From Neopestalotiopsis rosae (lineage: Eukaryota; Ascomycota; Sordariomycetes; Amphisphaeriales; Sporocadaceae): a DNA stretch of 64,000 bases. Location: NCBI GenBank assembly GCA_023078685.1, contig JALGAS010000007.1, positions 2,852,001-2,916,000 on the forward strand. The letters are read 5' to 3'. The notes beneath the pieces are model-generated. The model saw only the letters and a program-made list of their open reading frames with translations, ran no database searches and was not told the origin of the DNA. Position numbers and translations under genes: made by a program. The stretch's first letter is position 1. Every line of letters starts with the position of its first letter. Positions 10,579 through 22,648 of the stretch are shown piece by piece.

Positions 10579-12774
10579 ACTGCAGTACCAAGAGATGGGG
10601 TCCAGAACTACCAGTGTTCGAGCAGCAACTGGTTATGTCCTTGCGGATGAAAACCAGACTGGCCAGGTTTCAAGCACCTCAGCACAGTCGATGATGAGCT
10701 AGACGGCTGATTCAATGCCTGCTCGTGATGTTGTCCCGTTGCAAGGTACAACCAACATTGAATCATTGCTCGAACATAATTGTAAGGCACCTGCCCACCT
10801 ACTTCGACACATTGCGACGTTTCTTCTTGGCGGGCAAGTTCGACCCCGGGGTAGGAAGGTACGAAGCACATCTGCGCAGCGATGGGCCACGGCTTCCTGC
10901 CCGGTAGCTTGTGCCGATAGAAGAAAGTGCTGGGCTCTGGAGTACCTATGAGAAAACGACATTTTGGATGAGTGCCGCACGGTAATCATGATTGTAAGGA
11001 AAGGTATATTTGATGTTCCATAATTATGTCGATTTGAGAGATATAAGGGGATGCTTGATCTCATGCTAACACTGGTATGTGCCAATGTTCACCAAGTATT
11101 TTGGGTATTGCGCATATTTCCTCATTTCTCCTCTCTCATATCAGACAGTTTTCCCCGGGGGGCTGCTTTTACGAAAGTGAAAAGAAAGGGGCGGAAATGT
11201 GTAAGAACATAAGCTGAAGCTACAGGCGCTGTCGGTCTTCTATCTCATATTTAGCGGCAATAGCTAGCAACAGGTATGTGCTCGGAAACAGCCTCAGACA
11301 TATATAGTGAAGCTGCGCGTTCTCAAGTTGCCATGAAAGCTCGGAGTGGATTTGCTGGACTTTGCCGCCGTAAGTCTCCGAAATGGGCCGATAATAGTTA
11401 TGCAGGATCGCCTCAATTTTTCGGCCGTTGATCGTTTTGCAGAATGATGAGATCTTCATACGGGCAGCGGGCAACGGAAGCCGTGCCTTTTGCTCCGTGC
11501 CCACTTTGCAAGGCAGGCGCATGAGATTAGTGGTGGCTGTCTTGTTGTGACTGTATTTCAAGACACACGGACAATTTTGCTATCACCAACAAAATCCCGA
11601 CAAGAGCCGCCAGTCGGTTTGGTTGGATTGGTGTGCATTGCAAAATTGACGCTTGCTTGACTAGCTCGCCTAGATACATAGCACATATGTCACATAGTTC
11701 TTTTTTCTATTAGCTTGCCTGCACCATAGCTAATCAAGACGTAGGGATTAACGCTCAACCCAAGGAAATGATTCGTGATTCGTGAAACTAAATGCATACA
11801 CTTTGATGCCGCAGTGCAACTATTTCCATGGCTTGTCGGCTGTCAACAGATGGTGCAATATCTAGGTGCACTGCAAAATACAGCTCAATAAGTATCCAAG
11901 CTCCAAGCTATCTACTCTCAACGAAAACATCATGAGACGTGTAGCTCATATCAACTGGAGGCTGGAGGCTGGTAAGATCCAATATAAGGTTGGTGGATGT
12001 ACACAGTACTGTGTAGGGCTTCGGACGCCGGGAAGCTGCGGGCAAGTCTTAGAGCATTTTCAACAACCAACTGCAGATGCACCCAGCAGCCACTGAGCTC
12101 TTCCTCCTCGGATGGTTTGCTCTGATTTGCTAGGGTGCATGTGTGTTTTTCCCTTCGCAGGATTGGCAGTACTTTATTAGGCGATCTCGGGGAGGATATG
12201 GGTCTCTGGTCTCGTAGGCCGAATGGCGCCATCGCTACGTCGAAGCACCACCCCACGACATGGTGTCCGACAGCCGTCACAGCGAGCGTGCATAGTCGAG
12301 CACGGCGCACTAGAAGATCTAGGCTCCCAGGCCGACCAACCAATCCCCCGCTGTCGGACCCTGAACTTTTCGCTCTATTGCCTCCATGATGCTTTCTGCT
12401 GAGACAACCCCGCCATCATACAGACATGGCGAGGTTGCTTGGTGCTACCTCAGTCTTACCTAGCTTCAGGACCCCTCACCGCCCAACCCGCCCTCCGCCG
12501 ATCTCTCCTCTGTCCTCCCGCCTTCGAAAGCCCATAAAAATTTGACTTCCCTCGAGCTGCTTGTCGAATCTGTCCTTCTCTTCTCTCCATTCACATTCTC
12601 CTTTCTCTAAACTCCATCACTAGAGACTGGAATAAAAAAACCTGTCTTTTGTGTACGTTTCCTCCTCGTCTACGAACTGCTCCTTTCATCCTTTGCTTCT
12701 GCATGGTACCTAGGTGCTAACCAAAACTCTTCAGTATACCCCGCATATCACATATCTCGAGAATTACGGGCAAG
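10579..12774. promoter_or_regulatory. Upstream region of methionine synthase
   Basis: No convincing gene on either strand. The last 300 bases have the look of a strong fungal promoter: a TATA-like CATAAAAATT at about 12533, long C/T tracts and a probable leader intron (separate entry). The left end must also hold the promoter of the leftward disordered-protein gene. Confidence 0.5.
12653..12734 (+). other. Probable 5' UTR intron of methionine synthase
   Basis: Donor GTACGT, branch GCTAACC and acceptor CTCTTCAG lie just upstream of the start codon. Splicing would remove the only ATG in this part of the leader (near 12703), leaving an ATG-free leader before 12775. Confidence 0.55.
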
Positions 12775-15259
12775 ATGGTTCAGTCCGCAATCTTGGGTTT
12801 CCCCCGTATGGGTGTGAACCGTGACCTGAAGAAGGCCACTGAAGCTTGTGAGTACATCCAACCGACTCGTTTGCCTTGAATTATCTACTCTTTTGAGTCA
12901 ATTGCTCCGCAATTGCTTGTGCAAACATATCAGAAGCTCTTGCTGACCTAGTATCCCCGTTTAGACTGGGCTGGCAACCTCTCGCAGTCTGACCTCCTCG
13001 CCGAGGCCAAGCGTCTGCGTCTGGCTCACTGGAAGATCCAGAAGGATGCTGGTGTCGATGTCATTCCCAGCAACGACTTTGCCCTGTACGATCAGGTTCT
13101 CTCTCACATTCAGGACTTCGGTGTAAGTTGATGAATTGTCCCCTTTTAGATTATGAGGCTGTTCAATTCTGACTGTTTTTGCTCTCCAGGCCGTCCCTGA
13201 GCGCTACAGCAGCGCCGGTCTCGACCGCGTCGATGAATACTTTGCCATGGGTCGTGGCCACCAGAAGGGTGGTGTCGATGTTCCCAGTCTGGAGATGGTT
13301 AAGTGGTTTGACTCCAACTACCACTACGTCAAGCCCACTCTCCAGGACAACCAGACCTTCAAGCTCACTGCCACCCCCAAGGCTGTTGCTGAGTTCACAG
13401 AGGCCAAGGAGGCCGGTGTCAACACCAGACCCGTCCTTGTTGGTCCCGTCTCCTTCCTGCACCTGGGTAAGGCAGACCGTGGCCAGAAGGTTGACCCCAT
13501 CGACCTGCTCGACAAGCTTGTGCCTGTCTACGAGGAGCTCCTTACCAAGCTGAAGGAGGCTGGTGCCGAGACCGTTCAGATTGACGAGCCCGTCCTTGTC
13601 CTGGACCTGCCCAGCAAGACCAAGGCTGCCTTCAAGCCTACCTACGAGAAGTTCGCCAGCCTTGGTGACAAGATCCCCAAGCTCGTCTTCACCACCTACT
13701 TCGGTGACATCGTCCACAACATCGACCTCGTCCCCAAGGACATCTACGCTGTCCACGTCGACCTGGTCCGCAACCCTGAGCAGCTCGACACTGTCGTCAG
13801 CAGCCTCGGCTCCAAGACCATTCTGTCTGCCGGTGTCGTCGATGGACGTAACATCTGGAAGACCAACCTGAAGCGCGCCATTGAGAAGGTCGAGTCCGCT
13901 GTGCAGAAGCTCGGCAAGGACCGCGTCATTGCCGCTACTTCCAGCTCCCTCCTTCACACTCCCCACACTCTGGCCAGCGAGAAGAAGCTGGACGCCGAGA
14001 TCGCTGATTGGTTCTCTTTCGCCTCTGAGAAGGCTGTTGAGATTGCCATCATCGCCAAGGCTGTCACTGAGGGCCCTGCTGCCGTCCGTGAGGCTCTTGA
14101 GGCCAACGCCAAGTCTGTCCAGGCTCGTGCTACCTCTGAGCGCACCAACGACGCTGCCGTCAAGGAGCGTCAGTCCAAGATCCAGGCTGCTGACTACAAC
14201 CGCAAGTCTGAGTTCACCTCCAGAATTGCCCAGCAGCAGAAGAAGCTGAACCTGCCGCTGTTCCCCACCACCACCATTGGATCTTTCCCCCAGACCAAGG
14301 AGATCCGTATCCAGCGTGCCAAGTTCACCAAGAAGGAGATCACTGAGGCTCAGTACGACAAGTTCATTGAGCAGGAGATTGACATGAACGTCAAGATCCA
14401 GGATGAGCTTGACCTGGACGTATACGTCCACGGTGAGCCCGAGCGTAACGACATGGTGCAGTACTTCGGTGAGCGCCTCAAGGGTTACGCCTTCACTACC
14501 CACGCTTGGGTCCAGAGTTACGGTTCCCGATGCGTTCGTCCCCCGATCATCGTCGGTGACATTTCTCGCCCTGCCCCCATGACTGTCAAGGAGTCCAAGT
14601 ACGCCGCCTCCGTCTCCAGCAAGCCCATGAAGGGTATGTTGACTGGCCCCGTCACTTGCCTGAGATGGTCTTTCCCCCGTGATGATGTCCACCAGTCCGT
14701 CCAGGCTGAGCAGCTTGCTCTTGCCCTCCGTGACGAGGTCGTTGACCTTGAGAAGGCTGGCATTGATGTCATCCAGGTTGACGAGCCTGCCCTGCGTGAG
14801 GGTCTTCCCCTCCGCTCTGGCAAGGAGCGTGAGGCCTACCTCGACTGGGCCGTCAAGGCTTTCCGCCTGTCGACCGTCGGCGTTGAGGACTCGACTCAGA
14901 TCCACTCTCACTTCTGTTACTCCGAGTTCCAGGACTTCTTCCACGCCATTGCCGCCCTCGACGCTGATGTTCTCTCCATCGAGAACAGCAAGTCGGACGC
15001 CAAGCTCCTTGGTGTCTTCGTCGAGGAGGCTTACCCCCGCCACATTGGTCCTGGTGTCTACGATATCCACTCGCCCCGTGTTCCCAGCGAGCAGGAGATC
15101 AAGGACCGCATCGAGGAGATGCTGCAGTACCTGAAGCCTGAGCAGCTCTGGATCGACCCTGACTGTGGTCTCAAGACCCGTCAGTGGAAGGAGACCAAGG
15201 AGGCTCTGGTCAACATGGTCAACGCCGCCAAGTACTTCCGTGCCAAGTACGCCAAATAA
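12775..15259 (+). CDS. metE: Cobalamin-independent methionine synthase
   Basis: Cytosolic zinc enzyme (5-methyltetrahydropteroyltriglutamate-homocysteine methyltransferase) that makes methionine by methyl transfer to homocysteine. Exons 12775-12847, 12965-13122 and 13190-15259 encode about 766 residues, the normal length. It opens with VQSAILGFPRMGVNRDLKKA. The C-terminal catalytic half starts near LPLFPTTTIGSFPQT. Zinc ligands are visible as His and Cys in IHSHFCYSEF, Glu in LSIENSKSD and Cys in WIDPDCGLKTRQW. Codon use is strongly biased to C/G third positions, as expected for a very highly expressed gene. That bias also creates a long stop-free antisense frame, which I reject. The yeast counterpart is MET6. 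Confidence 0.98.
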
Positions 15260-16896
15260 ATCATGTGCCTTAACTGCACAAATAATGGTGTGTCCAGCTG
15301 TCACATAGACGTAGACACTGGAACGCCAACATCATAGTAGAGGAGTTGTACAGGTGATTTTGTCATTTCCGTGGAACTGCATACATACCCAAAGGAAGGG
15401 TATCATTTGATTCGATTTCAACATCGGCGTTCAACAGGCTTGGTTTCAAATTGATGAAAAGTTCTACAGGAAAGGCAGGATCGGAGCATTCAACAATGAG
15501 CAGCATGAAAAGGGATGGGAAGATATCAAGTGGTCCAATGTTCAACCGGGCCCTGGAGTGTTATGGCGTTTACTGATTTCTACAAAACTGTGACAGAAGC
15601 GACCATATTAAAGTCGATGTAGATATAAAATAATAGAAAGAAAGCCCGTTTCAACTGGGCAAGACGAATACTTCTTTTCTCGTGTCTTCTTTGACTGGTG
15701 ACTATTCTGACCAGTGACTCTTTTGCCAAGTGGTCATTGCAATTCAAGAAAAGATTGATATTTTGCTTGTATTATGATGATGAAGACGATGATGAATCTG
15801 TATAATTGCACTCCAGACTAACGACTCTAGAAAGACGACTATTCGTCTTGGACGGCCGCAAGACAATTTCCGGCTCCGGGTTCCATTTTTGCTGTCAGTA
15901 TGAGTGATTTGTATGAGCATGACGAGTAATGAAAGCTTATATCGCGTAATCATTCCATGGTAGAGTAATCATGAGAGGAAACCACATATTAAGCTCTAGT
16001 TTGTTTCCAGTTGATTGTGAGGCTGATAAAAGAAATAAAGAAAAACCCGGGCCCTTGACGGTCTCTAGCGATGTGACTCTTTCATCAACGGGGGGTGGGG
16101 CCACACCGCATACTTCGGACCTTGACGACGCCGCCTGGACTGGACGGACGGAAAGGTCGCTTCTTTGCAATCTCCAGTCATTAATCAGTCCATCTCATCT
16201 TATTTGATTGAGAAGCGGATACACGCGATAAACCAAAAAAGATCTCGCGATCAAGCATCGGGCCCAGTTCCACATCACATCAAGGTCCCCCGATTAAAAG
16301 AAGGGGGATGAGGAATAATAGTCGCAACCAAGGAGGAGTTCGCCAAGACACAAGAGAGAAAAACATTTGGGAGTCTGGGACCACCCCGGGCCCCGGACCA
16401 CATACCATATCCAAGAAATCCGCAGCGATTCCTTGGGTCTTTAGGCGCCCCCAGGGGGGGTCCTTCCAGGAACGCGACGTAAGCGAATACGTGAGCTGCT
16501 TCTGCTGATGGCGTGTGCACTCATCTTAATAAGAACAGACCACGCAGTTCAAGGGAATGCCATGGAAGGATTCCACGGCCAGGATTCATCCTTCGATAAC
16601 CAGCTTGCAGAAGAGGAGAATTGCTGGAGGCCTGGCTGGCGATTGGGAGGGGCCATGGACGGGGATGATGAATTGATGATTGACTATGCAATGGACAATG
16701 GCACGATACGGTGTGCTCATCTACTGTGTCGTGTGTTGAACTACATATGATTTTGTTCTTTTTCTCATCTCTCATGTTGTGGTTGATCGTAAACGGTTCC
16801 ATGTGCAGCGCCTCCAACGGCAGCGCATTGCATATATCGTACGCGCCTACAAAATACATATGTACGATATAATACCTGGCACACACACGCACATGC

Positions 16897-16930
16897 ATCG
16901 TACTGAATGTAGGATCGTACTGAATGTAGG
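16897..16930. repeat. 17-bp perfect tandem duplication
   Basis: The unit ATCGTACTGAATGTAGG occurs twice head to tail with no mismatch. The following bases (ATCATAC) begin a diverged third copy. Confidence 0.9.
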
Positions 16931-19900
16931 ATCATACAGCATGAATGAATTGAATGAGTAGCAATCTCCTCATGTTGCTGACTTGCATAAAAGTTGCCGA
17001 AATGAAATGAAAGGGACATCCGGAGAATTATGTTTTGGAAGGGAACCATTTGTCGCATTCAATCGACAGTTCGACTGACTGGGGCCCTTTGGGTGCCATG
17101 ATCCGAAAAGTGGGACAAGGAAAAACAGGAACAGGCACAGCAACAGGCACAACACGCGAAAAAAATAAAAAAGAACAAGAGAGAAGAGAGCTCGGGGAGG
17201 CGTTCTGGGCCCGGGTCAACCGCTGGATCGCTAGCATGGATTAATAGATGACGCGGCCAATCACGATAAGGGACGAGGTGGCCGGCGGGTTTGTGAAACG
17301 ACTCAAAGGGCCTGACCCCCCTTGCCTTTTTGATGGAAAGGGGGGGTTTTTGCGGCGGCCTTCCTTTTTGACCGGGGGGCCCTATCACAGATTTTCTGTC
17401 TCCTCTTGTTGTTCTCTCTCATTCCCCATTCCCAGTCCTCCATAGTGAGATGGTCCGGTCTGGACGCTTTTTTGGCGGAACAATCTTTTGGCGGGGCCTT
17501 TCACATCGGACCGTGCTGACAGGCTTGAATACGGGCTTGTTTCCTAGAGTTCCTAGTCGTTGGTCGATGCGCTTTCTCGTGAAGAAGCAGCAAACTATGA
17601 AAGGAGGCAGAATGTTGATTTGATTGATGAGAGAAATAGATGTGGATACATGCAATTACTATATACCACTTGTTATGGGCAATCGAGTCATGGCTTCTAC
17701 CATGTATGTACATACTACTATCGTGTAAACGCCGGAACCAAAACCACAGTCTAAATGAATTAAATAAGGTTTTTCCTTCTTTTTCCCTCTTGTCAGCGAT
17801 AAGCGCCAGGGTCCTGTCTCAGAGAGCTCGAATAGGGAGCTCTATTCCGGCATGAATCCCGAGTCTGCATAGCTGAAGGATGAGATGAAGATGGGATGGA
17901 AAAACCATAACATGGACGTCATTGCTTGGCAAGGTTGTTCCCTTCCCCCCGGACGCCGAAGATGAATGTCATGTTCCGATGACTTTCTGCTGTCCAAGGT
18001 TCCAGTCTGCCAGGGCCTGGTCATTCCATCCGCTTGTTGGCTGGAGCCCCGGGGTATTCTGGAGTCTTCTCTCTTCGTTCCTTTCTTCGAGGGTAGGGTT
18101 TGGCAACATCCCCGAACGTGGCGATGCACAGAGCACCGAAACCCTCATTATCATGCTGGACAGCCCCTTACATATGTATTCACCGCATGTTACTTTGCAT
18201 TTCTGACAAAGGGCCAGAATACGACGCCCCTGACATGATTGATCACAGAACAAGAGACATTGGTGAGGCAATTCGCTTGTGTTAGGCGAAGGAGAAATAG
18301 AAATGGGAAACGATGCGAAAAGGCGAGGGCCAAGCTTTTTCCTAGATGCCGCGGCCAGAAGCTGAGCGACCAGCCCGCAGCCCGCTGTTGTGGTCTTTTC
18401 TTTGATGCAATGAGAATCACGATCTGCTCCCGCAGCACACTTCGGATCGGTTCAGTTGGCCGAAAGAGAGCCCCAGTTTATTTACGTACACGTTTCCAGC
18501 TTTTCGCCCTGCGGTAGTCGCTGGAATAGCATGTGCAAGCTTGCTTCAGTGCTCAAAGCGCTTCCTCCAGTAGTATACTTGTCGCTACGTTAATGCACGC
18601 GCCCTCGGAGGAATAAAACATGTATGGTGAAGATCATCATCTCTTTCATGCTACACCATTGTGTTATATAGCATCACTAGGTGGCAGGATATTGAAGATC
18701 CGGTTACTAGAGTGTTGCGCCAAAACCCTTTTCTCATAAAACGGTCTACCAGCCTGCTAGCAGTGCTACTACGTTGTAGGCAAATACCTTAATGTAGTGT
18801 AGGTAAAAATGGGAGGGCCCATCAATGGCCAACTGGAGAACTGTACGAAGTACTCCGCCCATCAAGCAGGTCTATTCAGAGGGCACGGGCTTCTCGAGGA
18901 TCTATCCGCCCACGCCGTCGCTCAATGGCGTTTTTATAGTCGCCATAATAGTCTAAATAGAATTCTCTGGGTTACTATTTTCAAAAGAGGGAGCATACAG
19001 CAGCTTGTTCTTTGTTGGTGCCGTGGCCGTGTCTGAGGCTACTTTTTTAGCATACACCTAATGCTTAGCTGACAGGCACAAGCGAGACACTGGACAGCGC
19101 CCTTGGGGCATTACCTACAGGCTACTACCACAATGGGCTCTCCCAAAGGAATGCCCTGGGGACGGCCCATGAGTTCTGATCCCCGTTTCCAGTTTTCAAA
19201 GTTCAGAAGCACGTTGCGTAGGCGGGAAAGAACCAGAAAGCCGTTTTTCTCATGAGAGAGCTATATTGCAAAGTTTGGCAAACACGTGAGCAATACATTC
19301 TAGAAACCCAGCACGAGATGATTGAATGGTATGTTGGGTCGTTTGGGCCTTGCTTATTTTTATCCAGCCCGTTGCGGATGCACATTCCCACCCGTCCGAC
19401 AGACATACATATTTCGAGAATAAAAAAAACCAATCAATAGAACTTCAGCCTGAGCCGCGGATGTGCAGGACGTTGGACCACGTATCCAATCCCGTGTCTG
19501 CACACCGCTGCCCAATTTTTGTTTTTTATTAGCACGTACAGCTTTTGCTCGGCATGCATCAATCAATACAACGTATGTACCTGCAGATATGTGCAACTGT
19601 CGATGTGTACCTACATTACCTAGCGCCTACCTTACTTGCCCCGACGCCCCCGTAGTCTTGTTCCTGCTTTGTCAATCTCGCCAAACCGTCTCCCTGTGGC
19701 TTACTACTGTGTATTACTCCTCACTTGGAATTGCGACAATATCTGAGCAATCATGTACTTTGTACGGCGATTAGTTGATTGATTGAATTGCTGTTCTCGC
19801 TCCGAATGCAGCAGAGGCAGCAGAAGCACCAGCAAAGGCCATTTGCTATTTTCGCGCCCACGAAAACGAATGCGCAAGTGCCATGATGGAGCAAAGAGGT

Positions 19901-20230
19901 ACCGACCAGTATTACCACTGCTTGTTTGCTGGAGTATCGAGCGATGATCGCATCCCGTCGTTGCAGCAAGCTTTTGCTTTCCCCCCTCCAAAGTCCTCCA
20001 AGTGCCGAAACAACAGGAGGAGGAGGAAGAGGGGATCGGCAGACAGTTTTATATCGTCGCCCGCGATCTGGTCTCCGTCTGTTCGCCCACCTGAGACCTG
20101 GAGGGAGGGAATGGTAAGTCAACTAACCGTTGCTTTGGTGCCGTCACCTTGCAGGCTTCCCGTCGCATCATGGCAACCACTTGGGCATTACAGTTGTTGT
20201 TTGTGCAGACGCCGCCCTGACAGATGTGCC

Positions 20231-20254
20231 ATGTGTGTGTATGTGCGCGCGCGC
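20231..20254. repeat. Alternating purine-pyrimidine tract
   Basis: Twenty-four bases alternate strictly between purine and pyrimidine, passing from a GT block to a GC block. Such DNA can adopt the Z form under supercoiling. More GT-rich and TCTG-type simple sequence follows to about 20310. Confidence 0.8.
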
Positions 20255-21508
20255 TTGTGCTTGTGCGTGCCTAATGAGTTGTGCTGTCTGTCTATCTGTC
20301 TGGCTGGTCCATTTGTCAGTCAGTCCGTCATTTGCTCATTCCCGTCACAATTCATCCATTCATCAGAGAGGATTCCCAATTCATCGTCTTCTGTTGCCTT
20401 CTTACCCGCCTACACTACACACTAGAAAAGCGCCCTGCCGCCAGTGCAGCAGCCACTCAACGTGGTTCCCGCAGCCCAACCAGATCTTGTTTGTATCCCC
20501 TTGAGGCGCCCATTGGCTGGCTTGGCTCCGTCTCACGATGGGACCTGCATACATATCGACAAGGGTGCTCTAGTTTGGGTGGGTCCCTTCAGGGGAAGCG
20601 GAGGGGTGCCAACTCTTTTTTACCATAGTGTATTCCGTAGTATCGTGGTACTACTATGGTAATAGGCTGGTTCCTGGCCCCCAGGCAGACAGAGAGGTGA
20701 AAGAAAAAAAAAAAGCTGCTCGGTCCAATATGGTCGGCGCTCCCTCCTCCTCCCAACCACATCCCTGCTGCTTACAAGGCTCGTCTATTGCCCTGGTACT
20801 CCTGGTACCTGGCCGGGGATGGCCAGTGGCATGGGAGGGGGAGAGGGGGCGGCGCTGCTTCTTCGTCGTCTTTCCCACTGCCACGCACCATCACCGGAAA
20901 CGAGCTGGCTAGGACCCAAGGGCCTACCGGTCCTGTAATGATGGGCGACAAGGGGTCACCCCCATCAGTGGGCCCATCTCGGTCCTTGGAAGATGAAGAG
21001 AGGTCAGGATCACAGGTCGAGGCTGTGTTCTGCGCTCTGGTCAACGATGGTCAACGCTGGCCAACCCCGGTGCCTTGCCCAGTTCGGGTCCCTCTCTGAT
21101 GGCTGATGGGGGGAGGAGAAACCTGCGAGTGCAGATTCGTAAAAAGGGCTCACACCCAGTTCTGAATATACTCTCTTTTTTCTCTTTCCTTCCCTCCACA
21201 CCTCTCAGTCTCTCTTTCGAGTCAATCTCAAGTCTCTCTTTCAAGCCCGTTTTCGGTCGTTCCATCGTTTCTGCTTCCTGCGCCTACGCTGCAGCCTTTC
21301 AGTTCAATACACTTCTACAGCTTTCAAGCGGAATCGACTTTCGCTCTTTCATCGTTGCATTATTCGCACGCCCACATTCTTTCGGACGACCAAGAAAACC
21401 GAGTTTAAACAAACAAACCAAAATCCAGAGATCAGACCCGATCAACAAAAGAGATTCAAATAAAATTTTAGAATTTTTGATATCAGATCAACCTCCATAT
21501 CATTCAAA

Positions 21509-22648
21509 ATGAAGTCCGCCACTGTTGCCGTTGGCCTTCTCGCCGGCCTCGCCTCGGCCACCTACAACCACCCCCGCCACTTCCACGCTCCGGCTCCCTA
21601 CTACCGCCGTGACAACACCAGCGCTGAGGCCGTTCCTTCTCAGACCACCCTCACCGTCCAGGTCACCTCGCTCTACACCGTCACCAGCTGCGCTCCCACC
21701 GTGACCAACTGCCCGGCTCGCAACAACACCGCCGCCATCACCGATGTTGCTGCCACTGACCTGACCACTGCCGTCGTCACCAAGGTCATTGACCTGACCA
21801 CCACTGTCTGCCCCGTCACTGCCGCCGAGTCCGTCTCGTCCTCGGTCGTTGAGGCTCACAGCTCTGGTCTTATCACCGGCTCGACCCACGATGTCACCCC
21901 TACTGGCTACGCTACCGCCACTGCCACCGCTACCGGCAACTCTGGCGTCACCACCGAGGTTTCCTCGTCAGTTGGCACCACTGATGTCGCCTACACCATG
22001 ACTGTTGGCGGCGACAGCTCCAAGTCTGTCATCACCACCACCATCAAGTCGACTTACACTGCCCAGGTGACCGTCACCAAGACCAAGTCTTCCGTCACCG
22101 CCGAGAGCAACTCCCCCGAGGGCACCAGCACTGAGGGTACCACCACCACCACCTCGACCAGCACTGGAACCCGCACTGTCACCATCTCCAAGGTCTCTTC
22201 CACCGCTACTGCTACCGGAAGCACCGCCACCAGCACCAGCGACAACTCCGCCGTTGGCTCCAACTCTGACTCCGAGTCCTGCCCCGAGGCCGTGACCGTT
22301 ACCGTCACTGCCCCCGCCAGCACCGTCTACGTTACCGCCACTGCTGCTTCCGCCGCTGGTGCCTCTGACGCCGCTGTCACCTACGCTGCCGCTGGCTCTT
22401 CCTCGGCCGCTACCACTGCCGCTGCTGCCACCACCACCGCCGCTGGCAGCACCGAGAACGCCTCCGGCTCTGACGCCTCTGGCTCTGACGACTCTTCCTC
22501 CTCTGATGAGGATGAGTGCGACGCTGACGATGAGGATGTCGTCACTGCCACCCAGGTCGCCACCGTCGTCCCCTACCCCGTCGCCTCTGGCAACGGCACC
22601 TTCCCTGCCCCTACTGCTGTCCCCAGCAGCTACTTCCGTCGCCACTAA
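21509..22648 (+). CDS. Secreted Ser/Thr-rich cell-wall glycoprotein
   Basis: 379 residues, single exon, with a CAAAATGAAG start context. The first 18 residues form a signal peptide ending at an ASA/ATY-type site. The mature part is dominated by Thr, Ser, Val and Ala, with repeated TVTVT-like beta-rich stretches and paired cysteines near TSCAPTVTNCPA, and is likely heavily O-mannosylated. An acidic SSSDEDECDADDED block near residue 330 precedes a short tail. No hydrophobic GPI-anchor signal is present at the C-terminus (SYFRRH), so it is probably secreted or held in the wall in another way. The layout recalls fungal clock-controlled/conidiation wall proteins of the CCG-6 kind, but I recall that similarity only loosely. 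The very strong codon bias suggests high expression. Confidence 0.8.
   Translation: MKSATVAVGLLAGLASATYNHPRHFHAPAPYYRRDNTSAEAVPSQTTLTVQVTSLYTVTSCAPTVTNCPARNNTAAITDVAATDLTTAVVTKVIDLTTTVCPVTAAESVSSSVVEAHSSGLITGSTHDVTPTGYATATATATGNSGVTTEVSSSVGTTDVAYTMTVGGDSSKSVITTTIKSTYTAQVTVTKTKSSVTAESNSPEGTSTEGTTTTTSTSTGTRTVTISKVSSTATATGSTATSTSDNSAVGSNSDSESCPEAVTVTVTAPASTVYVTATAASAAGASDAAVTYAAAGSSSAATTAAAATTTAAGSTENASGSDASGSDDSSSSDEDECDADDEDVVTATQVATVVPYPVASGNGTFPAPTAVPSSYFRRH

Larger units (their letters stand above)
15260..21508. other. 6.2-kb stretch without a convincing gene
   Basis: No frame here has family resemblance, a good start context and splice-linked continuation. The region is full of short low-complexity tracts: G-runs and C-runs such as those at 16448-16460 and 17338-17346, stress-element-like AGGGG/CCCCT words, a 17-bp tandem repeat, a GT/GC alternating tract and long C/T tracts from about 21160 to 21260 next to the following gene. 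It may be an extended regulatory region or hold non-coding transcripts. Only the C/T-rich last 350 bases can be assigned with some confidence, as leader of the wall-protein gene. Confidence 0.45.

Noticed and set aside
13163..15304. 713-codon antisense frame over methionine synthase
   Set aside because: It mirrors the biased codon use of a highly expressed gene (lack of TTA, CTA and TCA codons on the sense strand leaves the antisense free of stops). The translation is a monotonous Leu/Val/Gly/Asp mix without domains.
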